A stretch of DNA of 64,000 nucleotides. It comes from Duganella zoogloeoides (GTDB lineage Bacteria; Pseudomonadota; Gammaproteobacteria; Burkholderiales; Burkholderiaceae_D). The position numbers and the translations under genes are program-made. Every line of letters starts with the position of its first letter. The first letter of the stretch is position 1. This document shows, in pieces, positions 1-8,679 of the stretch. The stretch spans positions 1,798,001 to 1,862,000 of the forward strand of contig NZ_CP140152.1 of the NCBI RefSeq assembly GCF_034479515.1. Direction: 5' to 3'. The notes beneath the pieces were generated by a model, which saw only the letters and a program-made list of their open reading frames with translations, was not told the DNA's origin and ran no database searches.

Positions 1-2741
1 CGCCGCTGGCCAGCTGGGCGCGCAATGCCGCCTCGGGCGGTGGCCGCCTGAACTCCCTGTCGCCGCTGGAAATTCTGACCCGCTCGGCGGCGGCGCAAAC
101 CAAGGACCAGTGCTACGCCAGCATGCCGCTGCTGGTGGACGCCGACGTGCGGGGCTTGTCCTCGGCCGATGGCAGCCGCGCGCGCAACCAGCGCATCAAC
201 GAACTGCGCACCTGCCTGGGCCAGTGGAACGATTACTCGCCGTACCTGCTGCGTAACACCATCCGGCGCCAGCGCGACGAACGCCTGAACACCGACCTGC
301 GCATGGACTTCAAGGTGAACAACAACCTCACCGTGTACGGCAAATTCAACCGCAATGAGCGCACGCTGGAAGAAGATATCCTCAATCTGAGCCTGGGCGA
401 CATCGGCTACAACGCCACCGGCAGCTTTACCGACAGCGCGGTGGTGAACGGGCGCACGGTGCGCACCCCGGTGGCCAACTCCGGCTACTATTTCTTCAAT
501 ACGCCCACCAATGCCGGCAGCAGTTCCACCTACCGGGGCCTGACCAACGGCCAGATGGTCAACATCATCCCGTCGTCGGTGAAGGTGGACGCCAACCACC
601 ACCTGGTGGGCTACACGCTGGCCAACGGCACCGCCAGCACCGACCAGATTCTCACCCAGCTGAAAAATATCACCAAGACCGCCATCGTGGGCGGCACCTG
701 GCGCAGCGATGGTTTGCGCGCGGAATTCCTGGGCGGGCGTACCAAGTCGGACTTTTATCGTTACGGCTGGCGCTCGAGCATCAGCACCAGCTACGGCCCG
801 GTCGATGTGGCGGTGAGCCCGGTGGGCCTGTGGACGCATACTCCGGTCAACCCGAATTTCAACCAGGGCGACCCGGCCAACTACGGCCAGCTCAGTTCTG
901 CGGGGGCCGGCATGCCGCTGCGCACCCCGGGTACGCTCGGCACCGCGCTCACGCTCGACAATCCGCGCTTCAATGCCATGAAGGAGGACATCTTCAAGAC
1001 GGACCTGACCTACGCCATGGGCAAGCATGTGTCGTTCCTGCAGAACCTGAAATTCGGCGTTAATTATCGCAAGCAGAACAGCCTTTCGACCCAGGGCGGC
1101 GGCTCGGTGGTCAGCACCAACCCGCTGGTCAACGTGCCCGATGTATCGCTGCGCAGCTTCTTCTACGGCTGCCAGGATACGCCGGCATCGCTGGGCACCG
1201 CCAACGCCTGCAAATATGGCGTCAATCCCGCCGCCACTGCAATCGCCAATCCGCGCGACGGCAAGGACGTGAGCATCGTCATGACGCCCACCGACTACAA
1301 CAACCTGATCGCGCAAGTGCTCACGCGCCAGACCAATCCGTTCTTCGCCGGCGCCAAGGACCGTCCGAACACGCTGGTCAACAGCTGGACCGAGCTCGAT
1401 CTGCGCAAGCTGTGGCAGCTGACCGGCGTGACCAATATGAATCCGCTCGACTGCCTGCGCGAGTGCACGGGCACCGACGGCAAGGTGTATGCGCAACCGA
1501 TCAACGAGGTGACGGAGAAGGTGACGGCCGGCTACCTGTCCACCGACTTCGCATTCGACCGCTTTCCATTCACCGAGCGCACCTTGCCGTTCGGGCTGGA
1601 GCTGGAAGGGAACTTCGGCTGGCGCTACGTCAAGACCAACGTCAAGGGCACCAGCTCCACCACGTTCCAGGCGGTGACGCCCAACCCGGCCGGCGGCACG
1701 GTCACGTCGGCCTTCCGCCGCAACAGCGCGCTCGAACGCGACACCACCGACTTCATGCCGATCCTGAACCTGTCGCTGTGGCCGATCAAGGATGAACTGG
1801 TGCTGCGCTACAACCGCTCCAAGCAGATCGCCCGGGCGCCGGCCAGCCGCCTCACCGGCTCGTCGGTGGTGTGTACCAACGACTACACCGACATCGACAG
1901 CGGCGAGGACGATGACGGCGGCACCATGAACTGCTCGGGCGTGATGGGCAACCCGGGCCTGCGTCCGCAGACCAACCTCAATCAGAACCTGTCACTGGAA
2001 TGGTATCCGAACCGCGACACCGTACTCGGGGCCTCCACCTTCGTGTCCAAGGGTATCGTCGGTGCGGCGCAGCGCGTCAACGTGGTCAGCAAACCGTTTG
2101 CGGGCAGCGGCGAGACCGATCCGCTGGGCGGCTCGCTGGAAGACGTGCAGTTCTCGTACTCGACCTGGGAAAATGGCCCGGCGCTCAAGAAGCGCGGCGT
2201 GGAGCTGACCGCCAAGACCGCATTCACGTTCCTGCCGTCGGTGCTGCGCTACACCGGCATCAGCGCCAACTACACGCGGCTGCGGGCCACCAGCCTGGAA
2301 GGCCAGATCGTCGACCTGATGACGGGCGTAGCGCTGGAACCGGTGGGCCAGCAAAAGTATTCGTGGAATTCGTCGCTGTGGTATGACGATGGCGCGCTGC
2401 AAATGCGGGTGGCGTTGCAAGTGGTGACCGCCACCTTCAGCCGCATCGCCAGCGACGACAGTTTCTCGAACTTCCCGGCCACGTCGATCGCCTCGCCGGG
2501 CGGCTTGCCGTATCAGCCGGGCGCCCCGGTGTTCCGCGACGGCCGCCGCTTCATCGATGCCAAGATCGGCTACAAGTTCAAGAACGGCGTGGAGATCTTC
2601 GCCGAGGCGCGCAACCTGGGCAAATCGACCGTGACCACCTCGCAAGGATCGTTTGCACCGTTTGCCGACGGCGTGCCGTCGCTGAACGGCTACACCTATG
2701 GCGGGGCGCGTTACCTGGTGGGGCTGGTGGCGCGTTACTGA
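1..2741 (+). CDS. TonB-dependent receptor, 5' end outside window
   Basis: C-terminal 912 residues of an outer-membrane TonB-dependent receptor. The frame is open from base 3 to the TGA at 2739-2741, so the start, signal peptide and most or all of the plug lie upstream of the window. The visible part has the alternating aromatic/polar strands and long loops of the 22-strand barrel, Cys-containing loops (for example around 1170-1210 and 1450-1470), and ends ...VGLVARY, an aromatic C-terminus as expected for BAM recognition. The style resembles the large Xanthomonas/Caulobacter-type receptors that import oligosaccharides or other bulky ligands. The substrate cannot be read from this fragment. 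Nothing functional follows in the same direction; only a decayed oxidoreductase gene lies downstream. Confidence 0.9.
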   Translation, partial: PLASWARNAASGGGRLNSLSPLEILTRSAAAQTKDQCYASMPLLVDADVRGLSSADGSRARNQRINELRTCLGQWNDYSPYLLRNTIRRQRDERLNTDLRMDFKVNNNLTVYGKFNRNERTLEEDILNLSLGDIGYNATGSFTDSAVVNGRTVRTPVANSGYYFFNTPTNAGSSSTYRGLTNGQMVNIIPSSVKVDANHHLVGYTLANGTASTDQILTQLKNITKTAIVGGTWRSDGLRAEFLGGRTKSDFYRYGWRSSISTSYGPVDVAVSPVGLWTHTPVNPNFNQGDPANYGQLSSAGAGMPLRTPGTLGTALTLDNPRFNAMKEDIFKTDLTYAMGKHVSFLQNLKFGVNYRKQNSLSTQGGGSVVSTNPLVNVPDVSLRSFFYGCQDTPASLGTANACKYGVNPAATAIANPRDGKDVSIVMTPTDYNNLIAQVLTRQTNPFFAGAKDRPNTLVNSWTELDLRKLWQLTGVTNMNPLDCLRECTGTDGKVYAQPINEVTEKVTAGYLSTDFAFDRFPFTERTLPFGLELEGNFGWRYVKTNVKGTSSTTFQAVTPNPAGGTVTSAFRRNSALERDTTDFMPILNLSLWPIKDELVLRYNRSKQIARAPASRLTGSSVVCTNDYTDIDSGEDDDGGTMNCSGVMGNPGLRPQTNLNQNLSLEWYPNRDTVLGASTFVSKGIVGAAQRVNVVSKPFAGSGETDPLGGSLEDVQFSYSTWENGPALKKRGVELTAKTAFTFLPSVLRYTGISANYTRLRATSLEGQIVDLMTGVALEPVGQQKYSWNSSLWYDDGALQMRVALQVVTATFSRIASDDSFSNFPATSIASPGGLPYQPGAPVFRDGRRFIDAKIGYKFKNGVEIFAEARNLGKSTVTTSQGSFAPFADGVPSLNGYTYGGARYLVGLVARY

Positions 2742-3290
2742 GGCGCCGGACTGGTCGCTGGCACGGCGAACAGCTCACCCTATGGACCGCGATCCAGCTG
2801 GTGCGCTGGGGACTGCGCCGCGCCTCGACCATCGAGCGCATCCGCCTGGGCGCGGCCAAGGCGGGGCGGCTCACCGCCATTGGCCACGAAAGCTGGTCCG
2901 GCAACCTGGGCGACCGTCCCGAAGCCGCCACCGCGCCCACCCGGCTGCTGTACGCGGGCGCCAACCGCATGACCAGGCTGATGGTGGCGCACCTCGACCT
3001 GCCGGAGGCCAGCGCCATGCGCGCGCCGGGCGAAATTCCCGGCATGATGACGCTGGAAATCGCCATGGACGAAATGGCGGAAAAGCTGGGCATGGACCCG
3101 GTGGCGCTGCGCGTGCTCAACGACACCCAGGCCGATCCTGAGTCGCCTGGCAAACCGTTTTCGCAACCCCACCGCAGCACGCAGCCAGATCATCGGCGCC
3201 ATGACCATGGGCGCTGGCGCGAACGCCACCGGCATCCGCGTGCGCGATTACCCGATCACGCTCGACAGGCTGCTGGATCGCCTGCCGTGA
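2742..3290 (+). pseudogene. Remnant of xanthine dehydrogenase-family molybdopterin-binding subunit
   Basis: A chewed fragment of an aldehyde oxidase/xanthine dehydrogenase large subunit (isoquinoline 1-oxidoreductase type). One frame (about 2770-3160) reads ...WHGEQLTLWTAIQ... then AGANRMTRLMVAHLDLPEA, AMRAPGE and MDEMAEKLGMDPVALRVLND, all typical of this family. The reading then moves to another frame at about 3162 (RNPTAARSQIIGAMTMGAG, close to the family's 'aRSQIIGgmtMG' segment) and ends at the TGA at 3288-3290. There is no start, the N-terminal half is absent, and material is missing between the blocks and at the C-terminus. It therefore cannot make an enzyme. Its last 35 bases overlap the 3' end of the convergent peroxidase gene. 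Confidence 0.75.
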
Positions 3291-4662
3291 CGGGGTCAGG
3301 GGGCAGCGCTGCAATCCACCGCAGCGCGCCCAGCGACGGCATGAACAGGTACTCGCCGCCGCGCAGCCGGTTGAACGTGGTCACGCCGTCGATGCGGCGT
3401 CGCACCGGTTGCTGCGGGATGGTGAACGTGCCCGGCGCCTCGTGCAGGCCCACCACCGGGTCGCGTTCGGTGCCGAGGTCGATGAAGTTGCCGCGGTTGA
3501 CCCATTCCTGCTGCAGGAACTCGATGGTGTCGTAAGCGCGCGCGCTGATGAAGATGAAATAAATGCCGCGCTCACCGTTGTCATCCTGCGCGGTCAGCTC
3601 GGGCCGCCACTTGGGGCCATACGTGGACGAGCGCCGGATGATGCGGTGGATGTTGACGTCGGTGAGGATCGACAGCTGGCTGTCGCGCGGATTCAGGCGC
3701 CGCATGTGCGATGCGTGCGGGCAGACCAGGCCGCGCGGGTCGTGCGAGAAATCGAAGCCGTTGTTGCGCTGCGGGTCGGCGCCCAGCGCCGCATCGTCGC
3801 GTTCGGGCGCCAGCGGCAACGGCGCGCCGCTGCGCCAGCGTCCCACCAGCTTGGCGGCCAGCAGCTCCTGCTCGGCCTCGCTCTGCGCCTGGCTGCGCAC
3901 GAAATCGTTAAAGGCGCCCGCCTGGCTTTCGTACTTGCGCAGCACCACGAACGAGCCGTTGCGCCCCAGTTCCGGCGGCTCGGGCATGGCGACGGGCTTG
4001 CCCGTCTCGCTGTTCTCGCCGAGGATGAATTCACCGGCCGCAATCGCCCGTTCCTGGCCCGGCAACGGTTGCACGCCGCTGCCCGCGACGAATGGCTGCG
4101 AGATCGAATCGCGGAAGCCGAACGGGTTTTTCGCGTCTGCGTCGGCGCCAAAAGCGTGCTGGCCGATCAGCGTGACGCCGTTTGAGCGGTCCAGTTCTGC
4201 CATGGCCTTGTCCAGCGCTACCGCCAGCGCGGCATCGTCGCGCGCGTAAATGGTCAATGCAATGTGGCAGGCGCCCGGGGCGAACGCGTCGTCCCAGTGT
4301 TCGGGTGCGTTGCTGCCGGTGTCGCGTAGCTGCTCGGCGCGTTGCGCCATCCCTTGCTGGAACGGCAGCGGAAAGCTGTCGAGCGACGCCTGCGGCACGC
4401 CCAGCGCCTGCAGGCCGGCGAAGCTGATCGCAAGGCCCATCCAGGCATCGCGGTCGTCGGTCCAGCCAGCCGCCGACGGCACGTGGTCGGCCATGCGGCG
4501 CAGCAGGTCACGCCCGCCGGCGGCGTCATCGATGTGCAGCATCGCGTGCACGCCCACGTACGGCTCGGGACGTGAGCGCAGGATCAGGGCCTGGATGTCG
4601 TCGAGGGCCAGCGTGGTGTTGTCGCCAACGAGACGGGTTTTCAGGTCGGTGAGTATGCTCAT
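3256..4662 (-). CDS. DyP-type haem peroxidase
   Basis: 468-residue dye-decolourising peroxidase. The family motif is at about 182-186 as GFRDS, with catalytic Asp185, followed by ISQPF. The proximal haem ligand region CPHASHMRRLNPRD (about 314-327, ligand His319) and the distal arginine region HRIIRRSSTYG (about 339-349) are intact. The usual GxxDG motif has Ser for the last Gly here. No signal peptide is seen, so it is probably cytoplasmic or carried as cargo. Its ATG shares one base with the TGA of the upstream gene (TGATG at 4660-4664 on the complement), implying translational coupling. It is third in an operon with a 235-residue protein and a catalase-like protein. The 3' end is convergent with, and overlaps, the molybdopterin pseudogene. 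Confidence 0.9.
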   Translation of the reverse strand: MSILTDLKTRLVGDNTTLALDDIQALILRSRPEPYVGVHAMLHIDDAAGGRDLLRRMADHVPSAAGWTDDRDAWMGLAISFAGLQALGVPQASLDSFPLPFQQGMAQRAEQLRDTGSNAPEHWDDAFAPGACHIALTIYARDDAALAVALDKAMAELDRSNGVTLIGQHAFGADADAKNPFGFRDSISQPFVAGSGVQPLPGQERAIAAGEFILGENSETGKPVAMPEPPELGRNGSFVVLRKYESQAGAFNDFVRSQAQSEAEQELLAAKLVGRWRSGAPLPLAPERDDAALGADPQRNNGFDFSHDPRGLVCPHASHMRRLNPRDSQLSILTDVNIHRIIRRSSTYGPKWRPELTAQDDNGERGIYFIFISARAYDTIEFLQQEWVNRGNFIDLGTERDPVVGLHEAPGTFTIPQQPVRRRIDGVTTFNRLRGGEYLFMPSLGALRWIAALPPDPVTAGDPAACRA

Positions 4663-5369
4663 CAGTAGTCGACTCCCTCTGGCTGGCCGATGGCTGCGCC
4701 CAGCTTTTCGAGCGCAGCACGCGTGGCTTCGTCCTGCGGCGGATTGGCGCCCATCTCGTCGAGGAAAACGGCCAGTGCGCGGTCCATGCGCTGGAAGCGG
4801 CGCGTATCGACGACGGTGACCTGCGGATTGGCGACGAACCAGCCGGCGGCATCGATCTGGTGGCCGGCGATGAAGTCTTTTACGCTCGGACTGTCGATGC
4901 CGGGCCAGCCTTCGATATTGGTGAACAACAGGTCCATCAGCTCGGGAATCTTGGTGGCGAAGTCGTTGATATAACTGTCCCAGTCGCCGTCGTAGGTGGT
5001 GGCAAACAGGATGCGGGTGTCGTTGTCGAAGAAGACGAAGCGCATGTCGTGCAGGGTGGACACGCGCTGGGCGCCATCCATATTGCCGTTGGTGAGATCG
5101 AAAATGCGGCGCAGTCGCTCGGCGCCGCCCGGCTTGAGCGGCGCAATCGCAGTGAGCTCCGACACATTGCCCGACTGCTTGCCGGCGCGGCCGGCCGAAT
5201 TGGCCGTGCCCTTCAAGTCGGGATTGTGCTTGCGCACCATGGCCTCCAAAGCGATTTTCGCCAGGTGCGGCGCGTCGTGGGCGACCGCGTCGATGCGGCG
5301 GCGGATCGCTTCGAGCCTGGTTTCGTCGAGCAGGCGCGGGTCGCCCGTGTGTTCATACGGATTGGTCAT
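4662..5369 (-). CDS. 235-residue protein of the catalase-like/DyP operon, unknown function
   Basis: 235 residues starting MTNPYEHTGD. I do not recognise a named family. The central part (HDMRFVFFDNDTRILFATTY followed by DGDWDSYINDF) resembles the ferredoxin-like half-domain of DyP and related proteins, where a strand ending in 'lFattydG' leads into a helix. The haem-binding His/Arg motifs and the GxxDG motif are absent. It may be a non-catalytic partner or a small haem/lipid-binding protein. It is coupled to the DyP gene by a one-base stop/start overlap and lies 11 bases behind the catalase-like gene. An in-frame extension upstream runs through the catalase-like gene on the same strand, so the ATG at 5369 is the sensible start. 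Confidence 0.75.
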   Translation of the reverse strand: MTNPYEHTGDPRLLDETRLEAIRRRIDAVAHDAPHLAKIALEAMVRKHNPDLKGTANSAGRAGKQSGNVSELTAIAPLKPGGAERLRRIFDLTNGNMDGAQRVSTLHDMRFVFFDNDTRILFATTYDGDWDSYINDFATKIPELMDLLFTNIEGWPGIDSPSVKDFIAGHQIDAAGWFVANPQVTVVDTRRFQRMDRALAVFLDEMGANPPQDEATRAALEKLGAAIGQPEGVDY

Positions 5370-5380
5370 GGGAAGATCCT

Positions 5381-6466
5381 TTAGTCGGGGATGTCGGAAG
5401 CTTGCAATGGTTCGATGCGCGGGCGCGCGTTCATGGCGTGGCGGTACGCTGTGGAGCGCTCGTACGCGTTGCGGCGCACGCGCATGATGGCGCCCAGCGG
5501 CTGGTGCGCGGCCACGCCGTTCCACGGATTGAACGACAGGCTGTCGTCGCCGTACACCTGGCGCGCCGGATGCGCGGTGGACTGCGGCGCGAAGCGCAAG
5601 GTGGCCACCGGCACGTGCGGCGACAGTTCCTCGGGCCAGGCGATGGCGGCGTCTTCGACCGGCATGCGTTCGAGGTCCGTGCACAGCTGCACTGCCAGCG
5701 TGTATTCCGCACCCTGGCTGGCGAAGTGCTCGCTGATCGCCTCGCGCATGCCGGCGTAGCCGATGTCGTCGATGTTCTTGCCATGCAGCGCGCGCACGTT
5801 GTCGGATGCCGGTGACAGCGACAGCTTGGCGAGATGGTCGCCGTAGCGCAGCGCGGCCTGGGTGTGGTAAGTCTCGCCCAGCGGATGATGGTTGTCGCGC
5901 GCCAGTCCGTCAAGCGTGGCGCCGGCCGTGCCGCCCAGGCTCTCGACCACCTGCTTGGCGCCGTGCGCGGTGCCGGCCACCAGGCGCTGGAACGTGTCCG
6001 GCGCATGGGCGTTGGCTTCCAGCAGGCCGAGCATGCGCTGGTATTTCGGTAGCGTGCCGAAGGCCAGGGCAGGGAAGTTCACCATCAGGAAATCCTGGTT
6101 ATGGCCCTCGATGTCGGGTGCCAGGCGCGCGCCGTCGACGCCGATGATCTTGAAGGCAAAGCCGCGCGCGGCCGGGATTTCGTCGGAGTGGATATCGCTG
6201 GGCGCCGACGACAGGCGCGCCACGATGGCGTACGTGCGCGGCGCCGCGAACACGCCCTGGCGCAGCGCGGGCGGCAGGTTGTCGTGGACGACCAGTTCGC
6301 CCTTGAGCAAGCCGTTGGACTTGGCGTGAGCATCGCGGATCGCATGGCGATGACGCTCGAAGGCGCAGCGCGACGAGGCGGCCATCTGCTCGACGATACT
6401 GGCGATCAGTTGCTGCTCGTCGGCGGTGATGACTTCGACGTCGGGGGTGAATCGTATTGGTGTCAC
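5381..6466 (-). CDS. Catalase-family haem protein
   Basis: 361-residue member of the catalase superfamily, short compared with true catalases (about 480 or more residues) and closer in size to the catalase-like/allene oxide synthase-type proteins. Distal His61 lies in ELVVHDNLP, a distal Asn candidate in GHNQDFLMVNFPAL (Asn123/Asn130), and the proximal Tyr in RRNAYERS (Arg331-x3-Tyr335, the RxxxY signature). The expected activity is peroxide or lipid-hydroperoxide metabolism; the substrate is not determined by sequence. The start is GTG (reads M-TPIRF); an upstream ATG on the same strand is out of frame and stops quickly. It is first gene of a three-gene operon with the 235-residue protein and the DyP peroxidase, behind an AT-rich promoter region. 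Confidence 0.82.
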   Translation of the reverse strand: MTPIRFTPDVEVITADEQQLIASIVEQMAASSRCAFERHRHAIRDAHAKSNGLLKGELVVHDNLPPALRQGVFAAPRTYAIVARLSSAPSDIHSDEIPAARGFAFKIIGVDGARLAPDIEGHNQDFLMVNFPALAFGTLPKYQRMLGLLEANAHAPDTFQRLVAGTAHGAKQVVESLGGTAGATLDGLARDNHHPLGETYHTQAALRYGDHLAKLSLSPASDNVRALHGKNIDDIGYAGMREAISEHFASQGAEYTLAVQLCTDLERMPVEDAAIAWPEELSPHVPVATLRFAPQSTAHPARQVYGDDSLSFNPWNGVAAHQPLGAIMRVRRNAYERSTAYRHAMNARPRIEPLQASDIPD

Positions 6467-6575
6467 GGGAACCTCGGCATTGAAAACAAAATAAAAGAAC
6501 GACAGTGCTTTTTATTTTATTAAAATACCATTGTTTTGCCGAGGTGGGCGGTTCGATTGGGTGTGCTCGCGCTGT
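6467..6575 (-). promoter_or_regulatory. AT-rich promoter region of catalase-like/DyP operon
   Basis: A 109-base gap with markedly AT-rich sequence (about 6489-6537) in an otherwise GC-rich window, as expected for the operon promoter. It contains the palindrome ATTTTA-T-TAAAAT at 6514-6526, a possible operator. I cannot assign a regulator and cannot fix the -35/-10 pair with confidence. Confidence 0.45.
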
Positions 6576-7493
6576 TTAACCATCCACGTCGAGCACGATC
6601 TTGCCGCGCGTGCGCCCACCTTCCGACAGCGCTAACGCTTGCCCGACGGCCGCCAGCGGCAAGACCGTGGCTACGTGCGGGCGCAGTTTGCCCACCTCCA
6701 CCAGCGCCCGGATCGACGCCAGTTGCGCGGCGTCGGACCGGCACTGCACGCGCGCCACGCCCACGCCGCGCTGGCGGTCGGCCTCGGCGGGAAACGCCAC
6801 CGACGTCACCAGGAAGCCGCCTGGCCTGAGCGTGGCAAAGGCGCGCTGGAAGGTCTCGCCGCCGACCGTATCGAACACCACGTCCATGTCGCGCGCCACG
6901 TCCTCGAACGGCTGCGCCGTGTAGTCGATGAAATCGTCCGCGCCAAGACCGCGCACGAACTGTTCGTTCGGCGCAGAAGCCATCGCCGTCACGTGGGCGC
7001 CGGCCGACCTGGCCAGTTGCACTGCCAGCGAGCCGACGCCGCCGGCGCCGCTGGTGATCAGGATGCGCTGGCCGGCGGTCAGCCCGGCCAGATCGAACAT
7101 GGCCTGCCACGCCGTCAGCGCCCCGAGCGGCACGGCCGCTGCCGCGATGAAGTCGAGGTTGGCGGGTTTGTGCGCCAGCTGGTCGGCGTTGGTCACCACG
7201 TAGTCGGCAAAGGCGCCGCTCCTGACGATGCCATAGACGGCGTCGCCCGCGTGGAACCGGTCGACGCCCGCGCCCACTGCCGCCACTGTGCCGCTCAATT
7301 CACCGCCCAGGTGGATCGGCAGCGTCAGGCCCATGCGCTGGCCGGCGCCGCTGCGGATCTTCCAGTCCACCGGGTTCACACCTGCGGCATGGACCTTGAC
7401 CAGGATCTCGCCTGCTTGCGGTGCGCGATGGTCGATGTCGATGATGTTGACCACGCTGTTGTCGCCGTATTCGTTGATTACGACTGCTTTCAT
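6576..7493 (-). CDS. NADP-dependent zinc-less alcohol dehydrogenase / quinone oxidoreductase
   Basis: 305-residue medium-chain dehydrogenase/reductase of the quinone oxidoreductase type. It starts [11 protein letters not shown] and has the GroES-like domain (residues ~1-110, with [14 protein letters not shown]), then the Rossmann domain with the nucleotide-binding segment [18 protein letters not shown]. It lacks the Cys/His zinc ligands of the ADH branch. Expected role: NAD(P)H-dependent reduction of quinones or alpha,beta-unsaturated carbonyls. The start is supported by AGGAG eight bases upstream. It is divergent from an AraC-family regulator 103 bases away, which is the likely regulator. 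Confidence 0.88.
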   Translation of the reverse strand: MKAVVINEYGDNSVVNIIDIDHRAPQAGEILVKVHAAGVNPVDWKIRSGAGQRMGLTLPIHLGGELSGTVAAVGAGVDRFHAGDAVYGIVRSGAFADYVVTNADQLAHKPANLDFIAAAAVPLGALTAWQAMFDLAGLTAGQRILITSGAGGVGSLAVQLARSAGAHVTAMASAPNEQFVRGLGADDFIDYTAQPFEDVARDMDVVFDTVGGETFQRAFATLRPGGFLVTSVAFPAEADRQRGVGVARVQCRSDAAQLASIRALVEVGKLRPHVATVLPLAAVGQALALSEGGRTRGKIVLDVDG

Positions 7494-7596
7494 GGATCTG
7501 CTCCTGTCGGGTTGATGGGTGCTCATACAATGCTTGCCATCATAGGTGAACGGCTTTACGATGTGCCGCCAACCGGCATCGCTGACAGGCCAATCC

Positions 7597-8367
7597 ATGC
7601 AAACACCGTATCCACCGCCGTACGCGCTCGAACGCGGCTTCAAGCCACGCGGTGGCGGCGCGCCGATGCACGCGCACGACGAAGCGCAGCTGACCTTTGC
7701 CGCCGCCGGCATGGTGCAGGTGCACACCGAGGCGGGCAGCTGGCTGGTGCCCGCCCAGTTGGGCGTGTGGATACCGGCCCGCGTGATGCACCGGGTGGAG
7801 GTACTTACCGACGCCGAGCTGTGGATGGTGCACTGGGATTCGGCGACCGCGCACGCATGGGCGCCGCCGGCGCCGCTCGAGCGCACGTTTGCGCTGCGCG
7901 TCACGCCGCTGATGCGCGCCTTGCTCGATGCGGCTTTTGGCGCCGATACGAAGGGCGGGGCGACCGCGCAGAAGACCGAGCTGGTGGTCAGGTTGATGTT
8001 GCACGAGCTGACCGCCACCGCGCACGCGCCCACCTTTTTGCCGATGCCCACCAGCGCAACCGGCCAGCGCATTGCCGCAGTCGCCGCAGGTGATTACCGC
8101 AACGCGCTGGGCGTGGCCGAAGTGGCGACGCGCGCCGCCACCTCGGTGCGCACCCTGAGCCGGCTGTTCATGGCGGAAACCGGGATGACCTTCAAATTGT
8201 GGCGCCAGCGCGCGCGGATCGTGCAGGCGATGGACCGCCTGGGGCGCGGCAAGACCATCGGCCAGGTCGCGTCGGAGCTAGGCTTTTCCAGTACCGCCGC
8301 CTTCTCGTGCGCGTTTCGCCAGGTGACCGACATGACGCCCACCGCCTTTGTGGGCGCCCCTGGTTGA
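7597..8367 (+). CDS. AraC-family transcriptional regulator
   Basis: 256 residues: an N-terminal cupin sensor domain ([16 protein letters not shown], with the histidines typical of AraC_binding_2) and a C-terminal pair of helix-turn-helix motifs ([19 protein letters not shown], then [20 protein letters not shown]). The ATG at 7597 (MQTPYPPPY) is preferred, with AGG eight bases upstream; a GTG at 7546 would add 17 residues of unconvincing sequence. The divergent quinone oxidoreductase gene is the probable target, and the spacer between them holds a TACAAT -10-like hexamer near 7525. Confidence 0.88.
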   Translation: MQTPYPPPYALERGFKPRGGGAPMHAHDEAQLTFAAAGMVQVHTEAGSWLVPAQLGVWIPARVMHRVEVLTDAELWMVHWDSATAHAWAPPAPLERTFALRVTPLMRALLDAAFGADTKGGATAQKTELVVRLMLHELTATAHAPTFLPMPTSATGQRIAAVAAGDYRNALGVAEVATRAATSVRTLSRLFMAETGMTFKLWRQRARIVQAMDRLGRGKTIGQVASELGFSSTAAFSCAFRQVTDMTPTAFVGAPG

Positions 8368-8431
8368 TGGCAGCAGCCTGCCGCCAGGTCAGGCTTTGAC
8401 GGCGAGCAATTCGCCTTTCCCGACCGGGGCC

Positions 8432-8676
8432 GTGGAAAAGGAGATCGTGGAGAACGCCGGCGCCTTGTTCGACCCAGGCGGGGCCTCGAACCGATCAATG
8501 AAAGCAGCCCCGAGGACAAGCCATACGGCGAGATTGATCGGCTGAAGATGAAGTGGGTTGGCTTGAAAAAAGCTGGGGCCGTGAGCCGTGAGGCGCGCTT
8601 GGGCTGGATCGAAATCGAGCACAAGGAGGTGCCGCTGATGCGTCAGTGCGAGCTGGCAAGCGTGCCGCGCGCGACG
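8432..8676 (+). mobile_element. IS3-family transposase relic (OrfA end / OrfB start)
   Basis: Translated in two frames, this stretch reads VEKEIVENAGALFDPGG, then after a +1 shift EDKPYGEIDRLKMKW...LKK, then SREARLGWIEIEHKEVPLM and MRQCELASVPRAT. These match the end of IS3-type OrfA (the leucine-zipper 'lyrqIGqLkmElDWLkKK') and the start of OrfB ('..IEp.Hp.lsv.RQCeLl.isRs'). The DDE catalytic domain and both terminal repeats are missing and the frame is shifted, so it is dead. It ends at the 3' end of the frameshifted GH43 gene, so the element probably inserted or recombined here. The rest of the 8368-8679 gap shows nothing else. Confidence 0.65.
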
Positions 8677-8679
8677 AAC

